A stretch of DNA of 12,903 nucleotides, from contig DAHXPE010000558.1 of the NCBI GenBank assembly GCA_027364495.1, positions 1 through 12,903 of the forward strand, written 5' to 3'. Under the pieces are notes generated by a model. It saw nothing but the letters and a program-made list of their open reading frames with translations, did no database searches and was not told where the DNA came from. This stretch comes from Candidatus Heimdallarchaeota archaeon. Its GTDB lineage: Archaea > Asgardarchaeota > Heimdallarchaeia > Hodarchaeales > LC-3. Within the stretch, counting starts at the first letter, position 1, and each line of letters begins with the position of its first letter. The position numbers were made by a program, and so were the translations under genes. Shown one piece after another: positions 7,725-12,903 of the stretch.

Positions 7725-8225
7725 TTATATTTTTTCTAGACTCGCTTTAATGTTATTCCAATGGCTACCTATCCAAAAAACGTTATGACAACTAGAACAA
7801 ATCCAAAATTTATCTTGGTTAATATAAGTACCATTATTTATTTTTTTTTTCGCTTCTTCTTTCGAAATATTTTTTAATTCACCATTGCAAAGAGTGCATC
7901 GTGAAAGAAATTTTTCCGGATGCTCTAAATCAATGAAAGATCTATCAATTTGAAAAAAGTCAAAAAAGAGCTTTAATTGATTTGATTGAGGAGCTGTGCT
8001 ATCCATTAAAAGAGCTTTAGCCGGATAGCCATCAGAATTTGTCTTATTACCCATTCGATTATAAAATAATCGGTCATTTGTAATTAAGGACCTATTTTCT
8101 GCTAAACATTGATTTAGGATTTCCGTATCAGACAATTCAGGAGAAGCAATAAGTGTATCAAAACCAAGAATACGTAATATTTTTCCAAATTTGCCTAACA
8201 TAGCATCTACGTAAAAATGCTCCAA
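7725..8225 (-). CDS. Mut7-C RNase domain protein with zinc ribbon
   Basis: A 166-residue protein of the Mut7-C family, a PIN-like RNase fold fused to a C-terminal zinc ribbon, widespread in archaea and in bacteria. Seen in the sequence: the opening FYVDAMLGKFGKILRILGFD (residues 4-23) with the acidic Asp7 and Asp23, the SLITNDR motif (46-52; family consensus TRDR) with Asp51, and the ribbon formed by Cys110/Cys113 (RCTLCNGEL) and Cys143/Cys146 (ICSSCHNVFWIGSHW). The GSHW ending is typical. The length equals that of the stand-alone family. The start must lie upstream of Asp7. A TTG at 8225 fits and is preceded by GTGA seven bases upstream on the minus strand; the internal ATG at residue 9 would delete the conserved Asp. 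It is divergent from msrB across 149 bases. RNase activity is inferred from family membership; the RNA target is unknown. Confidence 0.87.
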   Translation of the reverse strand: MEHFYVDAMLGKFGKILRILGFDTLIASPELSDTEILNQCLAENRSLITNDRLFYNRMGNKTNSDGYPAKALLMDSTAPQSNQLKLFFDFFQIDRSFIDLEHPEKFLSRCTLCNGELKNISKEEAKKKINNGTYINQDKFWICSSCHNVFWIGSHWNNIKASLEKI

Positions 8226-8374
8226 AACGAAGTCACTAATTAAAAAGTCAATAACAATATTTAATAAATCTATTCCTTTAAGAATATAGTTGATTTTACT
8301 AAATATTAATTAGCAGTTGACAACGGGTTCTATATTGATAAAAATTATACAAATAACAAAAAATTGTGAAAAAT

Positions 8375-8770
8375 ATGGATGAAAAAATTATTAAAACCGA
8401 AGATGAATGGAAAAAAATTTTATCACCAGAAAAATTCATCGTTTTACGTAAAAAAGGAACAGAACGAGCATTTACAGGAAAACTCTATCACAATAAAGAA
8501 AAAGGTGTCTATTTATGTGGAGGTTGTGGTTTGGAACTTTTTACCAGTGATACTAAATATGAATCTGGGTCAGGTTGGCCATCATTCTGGGAACCAATTT
8601 CTCCAAGTAAAGTAGAAACTGTTGTTGATAGATCACATGGCATGATACGAACAGAAATCATGTGTGCACGTTGTGGTGGCCATTTGGGACATATTTTTGA
8701 AGATGGACCACTTGATAAAACAGGATTACGATATTGTGTCAATTCTGAAAGTCTTGATTTCAAGCTGTAA
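8375..8770 (+). CDS. msrB: Peptide-methionine (R)-S-oxide reductase MsrB
   Basis: Reduces the R epimer of methionine sulfoxide in proteins, using reducing equivalents usually from thioredoxin; cytoplasmic repair of oxidative damage. The 131 residues from the ATG form a complete MsrB domain. Visible: the opening [29 protein letters not shown] pattern, zinc-binding CGGC (Cys48, Cys51) and CARC (Cys97, Cys100), the substrate-pocket [11 protein letters not shown] block (about 65-75), the [10 protein letters not shown] block and the catalytic Cys121 in [11 protein letters not shown]. Start: ATG 8375 is preceded by GTGA five bases upstream (8366-8369). A start at that GTG would use the Shine-Dalgarno itself as codon, so it is less likely. 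The transposon remnant begins immediately after the stop codon without damaging the gene. Confidence 0.96.
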   Translation: MDEKIIKTEDEWKKILSPEKFIVLRKKGTERAFTGKLYHNKEKGVYLCGGCGLELFTSDTKYESGSGWPSFWEPISPSKVETVVDRSHGMIRTEIMCARCGGHLGHIFEDGPLDKTGLRYCVNSESLDFKL

Positions 8771-8780
8771 ATGTGATTGT

Positions 8781-8821
8781 CTAGCAATAAATTCGAATCA
8801 CAACTAGCAATAAATTCGAAT
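8781..8821. repeat. Pair of 18-bp direct repeats at transposon end
   Basis: CTAGCAATAAATTCGAAT occurs at 8781-8798 and again, perfectly, at 8804-8821 (period 23). The pair lies between the msrB stop and the transposase stop. Tn7-, Tn5053- and Tn552-type transposons carry serial direct repeats of about 20 bp at their ends as transposase-binding sites, which this arrangement mimics. Confidence 0.8.
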
Positions 8822-8835
8822 ACTAGTGTAACATT

Positions 8836-9537
8836 TCAAAAGTTTTGAAGAGTTTTTTCAGGTATTAAATCCCACATCAATTGTTTGATTGTTTCATCAT
8901 CTAGTGATTCTAATTTACCAGAAGGAAGGAAGTGGAAATTATGCCCATTGATCTCATATGACTGTCTCCATCTTTCTCGTGGAGATATATTATCTTCTTT
9001 ACTCGGCGTTGCATGGTATCGAATTATTGAAAGGAGAAGTATCGCTTCAAGCTGTTCAAACGTTAAAATTGCTAAATTTTCACTTTTATAATTTTTTCTT
9101 TCCGAAATTGAACCTTTCGTATTTCCAGTCATATTATGAAATGCTTTACGATTTAAAGTTCCAAATAAACGCTCAATATGTCCTCCATATTGAGATTCTC
9201 CAACTGGTCTATATGCAGTATTGACATTGTTTTTTTCCATCCATTTTTGAAATTCTTCACTTGTAAAATCTCTTCCGTTATCCATGTGCATTAAATATGG
9301 CATGACTCGGATATTGTCCCACCATTCAGCAATTTCCCTAAGATTCTCAGGATTTCCCTCATTGAATTCAAGTTTAATCGAATCGTATTCTTCTTGTGGT
9401 AAAATTCCTAATGCTGTTAGTTCCTGAACTCCTCTCATGATCTTTGCTATTGTACTGTTTCGTAATAATTCAGCATCTTGATCACTTTTCTTATTTGACA
9501 TAAATGATAACAAAGGATTGACGTTACCGATAACCAT
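8836..9537 (-). pseudogene. Truncated DDE transposase, TniA/TnsB/Tn552-like (rve fold)
   Basis: The 233 residues cover the second half of an integrase-like catalytic core. Seen: HMDNGRDFTSEEF (about 83-95) with the second catalytic Asp, GGHIERLFGTLNRKAFH (about 118-134) with the catalytic Glu, MTGNTKGSISERKNYKSE as in the TniA/Tn552 'lpGtT' region, then SPRERW. The opening RRMVIGNVNPLLSFMSN matches the segment that normally directly follows the first catalytic Asp, but that Asp and all N-terminal DNA-binding domains are absent. In frame, the sequence goes back only to 9558 before a stop. The C-terminus ends at IPEKTLQNF with TGA, where this family usually continues into a beta-barrel, so it may be shortened there too. 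The TniA/TnsB affiliation is inferred from motif style; other rve families are possible. Not expected to be active. Confidence 0.78.
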
Positions 9538-9557
9538 CCTTCTTATACACTCAAACG

Positions 9558-9677
9558 TTTATTTTAGGTGATGGAATTGGATACAGTGGTACTCCCAACG
9601 CTGTAAATGATAATTGGATAACTGTTGCCCCTGGTTGTATTACAACCGCTTCATCTTGTTCTCCTTATAATCCTTAA
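9558..9677 (+). pseudogene. 3' fragment of a truncated plus-strand gene
   Basis: Directly behind the transposase remnant an open plus-strand frame encodes a polar, glycine- and proline-containing tail (LGDGIGYSGTPNAVNDNWIT, then VAPGCITTASSCSPYNP) ending at TAA 9675-9677. There is no start. Codon usage and composition (two Cys, many Ser/Thr/Asn/Gly) look like the C-terminus of an exported protein. The most economical reading is that the transposon insertion or a later deletion removed the 5' part. The original protein is not recognised. A chance open frame of this length is possible, but the break exactly at the transposase junction favours a real remnant. Confidence 0.45.
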
Positions 9678-9683
9678 GCATGA

Positions 9684-9735
9684 CAATAACATAAAATTCT
9701 TTCTTTAATTTTCAATAACATAAAATTCTTTCTTT
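9684..9735. repeat. Tandem 23-bp repeats with T-rich ends
   Basis: Two identical 23-base copies, 9684-9706 and 9713-9735 (period 29), each start CAATAACATAAAATTC and end in TTTCTTT. They begin seven bases after the stop of the truncated gene fragment. The pyrimidine-rich ends could act as archaeal T-tract terminators for that gene. Confidence 0.75.
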
Positions 9736-9817
9736 ATTTCTCAATTTTATTAGAAGATTCTAATCTGATGAAATTTAATACTTTTTACATTTCTTTTGAA
9801 AAATTTAGATTATTATA

Positions 9818-9826
9818 TTTATATAA
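9818..9826 (+). promoter_or_regulatory. TATA box for the surface-protein cluster
   Basis: TTTATATAA is a near-ideal archaeal box A. Transcription would start about 26 bases on, near 9848, leaving a leader of about 35 bases that contains the GGGTGA ribosome-binding site at 9872-9877. The next two genes follow within short distances and are probably on the same transcript. Confidence 0.55.
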
Positions 9827-9882
9827 TAGAATAAAATTTAATAACTATTCATTGACTACTAATTTAATTAAGGGTGAATAAA

Positions 9883-11094
9883 TTGAAACTTCAATATGGC
9901 TCAATTTTAATAATATTTATTATATTAGCAACCGTTTATACTCCTACTATTAAATCCAATGCTGATTTTAATTATAATTTTCAAATTAATAGAATGATAG
10001 GAACATGGAATCACGAAGGACAAAATTCAACAGAATTAAATAATCCAATGGATATTTTTGCCAATCAAAGTGTTTTCGTTATTAGCGATTTAAATAATGG
10101 GCGAATTCTTTTAGTAAATAAAGCCAATTGGAATGTTGAGCAAATTATTTATCCTTACACATTGAATCCTAATGGAACTAAACACTTTGTAAAGAACATA
10201 TATCAAACGATTATAACACCTACAAATAATTATTTTTCAGTGATCGAAAATGCCACTATTATAGAATATAATGGAACTGGTCAAATTTTTAATATGCTGA
10301 AGTTATATAATGCCTTTGCAAACAATTCACTGCAAATAGATTTAGGAATTGATATAACTACCAACCCTTTTCAAATACTACTTAAATATCCTGTTGCTAA
10401 TATGACAAATGATTTTTGCGAAGGTACATTCCTATTTCTTTTAAACCAAACTTCTTTTAATATTAATAATTCTAAATTACTTTTAAAAACATCTTTAGGG
10501 GCAAGAATTGAAATTGGTGAGCAGATTAAGTTTAGTTATTACGAAAACCATCCCCTATTAACTGCTTCAAGATGGTATGGTATTACTAATGATACCATAG
10601 TATTATTGGAATTTGGTCAGGTTACTAATACCACATACAATGTAACTCGCGTGACAGCAATTCCCATCTTAGGTGGTTCTACAAATGATTTTTCAAGTTT
10701 AGTTTACACAGGAATTGCGTGGGTAAATTTCACTTTAGGATTCTGGATTGCAGATACTTTTGATTTTTCATCCTGTTCTAATTGGATTTATTCATCAAAT
10801 TACAAATTCGCTGGAACTTTTTGTTCATTATTAGGTTATAATTCTACTTTTAATACAGTTAGTTCAATTTGGTATGATCCAAATACTAATCTAGTGATTG
10901 TAGCTAGCCCCTCAAACAACGTTGTTGTTGGATTACAATTTGAATCGGTAACACACTCAGTTACGACGTTATTACAATTTCATCCTTCATTTTACGATCA
11001 ATTGCTCCACAGTCCAGCTTTATTTATAATTCCGATTTTATTAATTATTTGTATTGGTTTATTTGCCTTTTTTTATTTAAAAAGAAAAAAATAA
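9883..11094 (+). CDS. Secreted, C-terminally anchored NHL/propeller-like surface glycoprotein
   Basis: A protein of about 403 residues built as a type I membrane protein: signal peptide (about 5-23, GSILIIFIILATVYTPTIKS), a long ectodomain, one C-terminal hydrophobic helix (LFIIPILLIICIGLFAFFYL) and a basic KRKK tail. The ectodomain begins with an NHL-like repeat (RMIGTWNHEGQNSTELNNPM, then FVISDLNNGRILLV), and a later stretch near SSIWYDPNTNLVIVASPSNNVVVGLQ is similar in style, suggesting a beta-propeller. Fourteen N-x-S/T sequons are counted in the ectodomain, so heavy N-glycosylation outside the cell is likely. Start: TTG 9883 sits five bases after GGGTGA; the in-frame GTG at 9874 is part of that motif and would add three residues. 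Ligand or role is unknown; cell-surface adhesion or binding is inference. Confidence 0.72.
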   Translation: MKLQYGSILIIFIILATVYTPTIKSNADFNYNFQINRMIGTWNHEGQNSTELNNPMDIFANQSVFVISDLNNGRILLVNKANWNVEQIIYPYTLNPNGTKHFVKNIYQTIITPTNNYFSVIENATIIEYNGTGQIFNMLKLYNAFANNSLQIDLGIDITTNPFQILLKYPVANMTNDFCEGTFLFLLNQTSFNINNSKLLLKTSLGARIEIGEQIKFSYYENHPLLTASRWYGITNDTIVLLEFGQVTNTTYNVTRVTAIPILGGSTNDFSSLVYTGIAWVNFTLGFWIADTFDFSSCSNWIYSSNYKFAGTFCSLLGYNSTFNTVSSIWYDPNTNLVIVASPSNNVVVGLQFESVTHSVTTLLQFHPSFYDQLLHSPALFIIPILLIICIGLFAFFYLKRKK

Positions 11095-11112
11095 ATGTTT
11101 TGAATTGATAAT

Positions 11113-11394
11113 ATGAATTTGTCACGATTAACTATTACTATAAACATACTTCTGATTTTACTTGGAATATTTTTTAATATTGTTCCTTTTTCTTTGTTAT
11201 GTATTTTAATAATGTTATTTATATTTTTGATTTATTCTTTTAAGTATTTGAGAGGATCATCTATTGATGTTTGGAAGGTCTTTTTTAAATTATATGGTAA
11301 AAGATTAACGTTAATTTCAATTCCATTCCTATTAGAGAGTGCTGAAAAACTCAATTTAACCTTTTTCGAAAAAGTCAATCTTTATTCAGATTAG
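11113..11394 (+). CDS. Small two-helix membrane protein
   Basis: A 93-residue protein that begins 18 bases after the surface glycoprotein and is likely co-transcribed with it. Two hydrophobic helices (about 8-24 and 26-45) lie close together as a hairpin, followed by a basic, aromatic segment (YLRGSSIDVWKVFFKLYGKR) and a mixed C-terminal half that may lie on the membrane. No family is recognised. The start is ATG 11113; no strong Shine-Dalgarno is visible, consistent with translation coupled to the gene before. The 3' end contains the perfect palindrome CTTTTTCGAAAAAG (11361-11374). Confidence 0.55.
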   Translation: MNLSRLTITINILLILLGIFFNIVPFSLLCILIMLFIFLIYSFKYLRGSSIDVWKVFFKLYGKRLTLISIPFLLESAEKLNLTFFEKVNLYSD

Positions 11395-11397
11395 CCA

Positions 11398-11711
11398 ATG
11401 AAGTTCAAATTTAATTTTTCCTTTTTTCAAAAATCGAATTATTCAGCACACTCTATTAATATTTTTTATTTTGTTACAAACAAATATGGGATTATCTCAC
11501 ACACAATTAATACAATCAGAACAATTTCAACAAAGTAATTATACTCGAGGTAACTATTTAATTGAACAAAATTTTCATCTTTCTGAAAATAATACCTCCG
11601 AATTAGAGCAAAATTTTAGATATTCTCCATTAATTACTCTGAATCAAACCAAATTAAAATATCCTGATTTAAAAATTCAAACATTTTCGTTAGATTTTCT
11701 ACAAATTAATA
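11398..11711 (+). pseudogene. Start of a secreted, sequon-rich protein, frameshifted and interrupted by a transposase
   Basis: ATG at 11398 begins MKFKFNFSFF. After the T run at 11422-11427 the frame that makes sense shifts by one and reads KNRIIQHTLLIFFILLQTN, then MGLSHTQ. Together these form a textbook signal peptide (basic start, hydrophobic core, polar cleavage region). The chain continues through SNYTRG, SENNTSEL and LNQTKL, with four N-glycosylation sequons in about 70 residues. It stops making sense near 11700, where ISAzo13-type transposase sequence takes over in another frame; the open frame itself ends at TAG 11729-11731. The gene follows the 93-residue membrane protein gene by a few bases and matches the first gene of the cluster in style, so it was probably a third surface-protein gene. 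The piece from TTG 11471 alone would lack the signal peptide and is not a credible gene. Confidence 0.5.
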
Positions 11712-11714
11712 TAA

Positions 11715-12449
11715 ATTTCACAACAAAATAGAGATCCACAATTTAATCAGTTAAATAAATATAAGAATTCATTTATCAAGTCAAATAATCCTGTAATTAG
11801 CATTGATACAAAGAAAAAGGAGCCAATTGGCCTTTTTAAGAATGCAGGTCGCTTGTGGAAAAAAGTCTCCACTAAGGTTCTGGACCATGATTTTGCTAAT
11901 TTAAGAAAAGCACAAGCTATTCCCTTTGGCATATATGATATAGCAAAGAACAAAGGCTATGTTTACATTAATACCTCCCATGAAACATCAGAATTTTTAG
12001 TAGAAATGCTAGTGAAGTGGTGGGAAGAGAAAGGAAAATTATTTTACCCTAGTGCAAAAAATTTACTTATTTTATGTGATACCGGGGGAGCTAATGGTTG
12101 GAGACGAAAAGGTTGGAAATATGAACTATTCAAACAATTTTCAGTTAAATATGGAATCAAAATAACTGTATGTCATTATCCCCCAGGTGCCTCAAAGTGG
12201 AATCTCATTGAACATCGATTATTCAGTTTCATTAGTATTAATTGGGCTGGAGAACCTCTTGAATCAATTGAAAAAATGATAAACCTTATCAATTCAACAA
12301 AAACAAAAACAGGGTTAATCGTCGAGGCTTTTTTAGATGAAAAAGAATACAAAACAGGTATAAAGTATACAAAGGAACAAATGGCTGAAATTAAACAAAA
12401 ACCATTTATTCTTAACCCCCAACTTAATTATACCATATTATCTTGCTGA
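11715..12449 (+). pseudogene. 5'-truncated ISAzo13-family transposase
   Basis: The frame opens after TAA 11712-11714 and encodes about 244 residues that match the catalytic part of ISAzo13 (Rhodopirellula-type DDE) transposases. Seen: QQNRDPQFNQL (family dRdaQF), PVISIDTKKKEPIGLFKNAG with the first Asp (11805), IPFGIYDIAKNKGYV, LLILCDTGGANGWR with the second Asp (12078) and HYPPGASKWNLIEHRLFSF with the Glu (12210). The typical end (NPQLNYTI) is also present. All three catalytic residues are therefore kept in one frame, but the N-terminal 150 or so residues with the helix-turn-helix, and any start codon before the first Asp, are missing. A TTG at 11853 is the first possible start and would omit the first Asp. 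Terminal inverted repeats are not evident. Confidence 0.85.
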
Positions 12450-12494
12450 TACAAACAAAAATCTTAAAAATTGTGTCTCTCAAAGTTTAATAAA

Positions 12495-12517
12495 GGGAAC
12501 TTATTTTTTTAAGTCCC
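12495..12517 (+). terminator. Hairpin with T-rich loop after the ISAzo13 remnant
   Basis: GGGAACTTA (12495-12503) pairs with TAAGTCCC (12510-12517) with one bulged A and a T6 loop. It lies 45 bases past the transposase stop. It may be a terminator or part of the element's end. Confidence 0.35.
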
Positions 12518-12710
12518 CTACGTACCTGCGAATATAGCGATAAAATAAATTGACGATCTTTCGAAACTGGAAATAACTTTTCCATTTCCTGTTCCACAAA
12601 CTGAAAGAATTTTGTCGGGTATAAAGGCTCACAAATCATTGGTGACTCTTAAATTAGAAACACAAAAACTTTTCTATGAATTTAAAAGGGAAAACTCGAG
12701 AATTAAGTAA
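12513..12710 (+). pseudogene. Fragment resembling the C-terminus of a type I restriction specificity subunit (HsdS)
   Basis: One frame reads VPANIAIK, TAA (12546-12548), IDDLSKLEITFPFPVPQTER, ILSGIKAHKSLVTLKLETQK, LFYEFKRENSRIK, then TAA at 12708-12710. This resembles the region in HsdS-type target-recognition proteins where a 'vpnI...l..leiPlP...eQ..I' segment precedes the long conserved helix. No start, no upstream recognition domain and no HsdM or HsdR gene are present. The in-frame stop and short length mark it as decayed. Identification is by pattern only. Confidence 0.35.
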
Positions 12711-12820
12711 AGTAATAAAAATTGAACTACCGGAGTATGACGAAATAATATATCCATTAAAACGGTCATGATTATAATTACTTAATTGATTAATTTATTT
12801 AAGTAAAAATAAGTGACTTT

Positions 12821-12903
12821 ATGAATTCAATTTCTTCATCATCACCAGTTTACTATTTTTCTTCTGAAAAAATATTAAAATCGTTGAAAAGATTTAATAT
12901 TAA
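12821..12903 (+). CDS. 5' end of a gene running off the window
   Basis: ATG 12821 is preceded four bases upstream by GTGA (12813-12816), the ribosome-binding motif used by several genes here. The frame stays open to the window end: MNSISSSSPVYYFSSEKILK, then SLKRFNI, 27 complete codons. An AT-rich box (TTTATTTAAG, about 12794-12803) lies upstream. No family can be named from 27 residues, and a chance frame cannot be excluded. Confidence 0.4.
   Translation, partial: MNSISSSSPVYYFSSEKILKSLKRFNI

Larger units (their letters stand above)
8772..9558. mobile_element. Remnant of a TniA/TnsB/Tn552-like transposon
   Basis: The segment consists of a terminal region with two 18-bp direct repeats and the 3' part of a DDE transposase. 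The left boundary is inferred at TGTGATTGTC, beginning one base after the msrB stop; TGT is the usual terminal triplet of this transposon class. The right boundary is where the transposase frame ends and a plus-strand gene fragment begins (about 9545-9566). The far end, passenger genes and a target duplication are not visible, so the element is internally deleted. Confidence 0.6.

Noticed and set aside
8509..8787. Minus-strand 92-codon frame opposite msrB, and plus-strand frame 8379-8615
   Set aside because: Both are shadows of msrB, which has all catalytic and zinc-binding residues in its own frame.
8885..9224. Plus-strand frames opposite the DDE transposase
   Set aside because: The minus strand carries clear transposase motifs; the plus-strand translations resemble no protein.
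11747..11953. Minus-strand 68-codon frame
   Set aside because: It lies antisense to the ISAzo13 catalytic region, which is convincingly coding on the plus strand.
12676..12771. 31-codon plus-strand frame (MNLKGKTRELSKVIKIELPE...)
   Set aside because: No ribosome-binding site, no recognisable family, and it overlaps the HsdS-like fragment in another frame; too weak to list as a gene.

Overview
This is AT-rich DNA (below roughly 30% GC by eye), most likely from an archaeon. The archaeal indicators are a short GHMP-type mevalonate kinase, a TrmB-type regulator with a well-placed TATA box and apparently no leader, a Mut7-C RNase/zinc-ribbon protein, and GTGA/GGTGA Shine-Dalgarno motifs before several starts. 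A longin-like domain protein, a stand-alone SET-domain protein and a heavily N-glycosylation-sequon-rich surface protein fit an Asgard archaeon best. That lineage is an inference from gene style; no rRNA or other phylogenetic marker is present.

Left half (1-6400): a long gene-free stretch, mevalonate kinase (minus), another long gap, a SET-domain protein (plus) convergent with an 11-helix membrane protein of unknown function (minus). Next comes a 477-base control region holding a perfect 40-bp tandem duplication and a TATA box, then a TrmB-family regulator (plus). This is convergent with a 301-residue longin-like domain protein (minus). Genes here are single transcription units, not long operons.

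Middle (6600-8800): a small zinc-ribbon protein with a C-terminal membrane anchor, a methyl-accepting chemotaxis protein decayed by four stop codons and a late frameshift, and a divergent pair of Mut7-C RNase and methionine sulfoxide reductase B.

Right part (8770-12903): an accessory, mobile-element-damaged zone. Immediately after msrB lies the remnant of a TniA/TnsB/Tn552-like transposon whose end carries two 18-bp direct repeats and whose transposase has lost its N-terminus. The transposase abuts the 3' end of an unrelated, truncated plus-strand gene. A surface-protein cluster follows: an NHL/propeller-like glycoprotein with a C-terminal membrane anchor, a small two-helix membrane protein, and the start of a second secreted, sequon-rich protein. 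That third gene is cut off by a 5'-truncated ISAzo13-family transposase. Downstream are a fragment resembling the C-terminus of a type I restriction specificity subunit and the start of a gene that runs off the window.

No complete new system is evident. The most interesting items are the interrupted surface-glycoprotein cluster, the transposon end with repeated putative transposase sites, the duplicated element before the leaderless TrmB gene, and the longin-like protein with its unknown helical C-terminal half.
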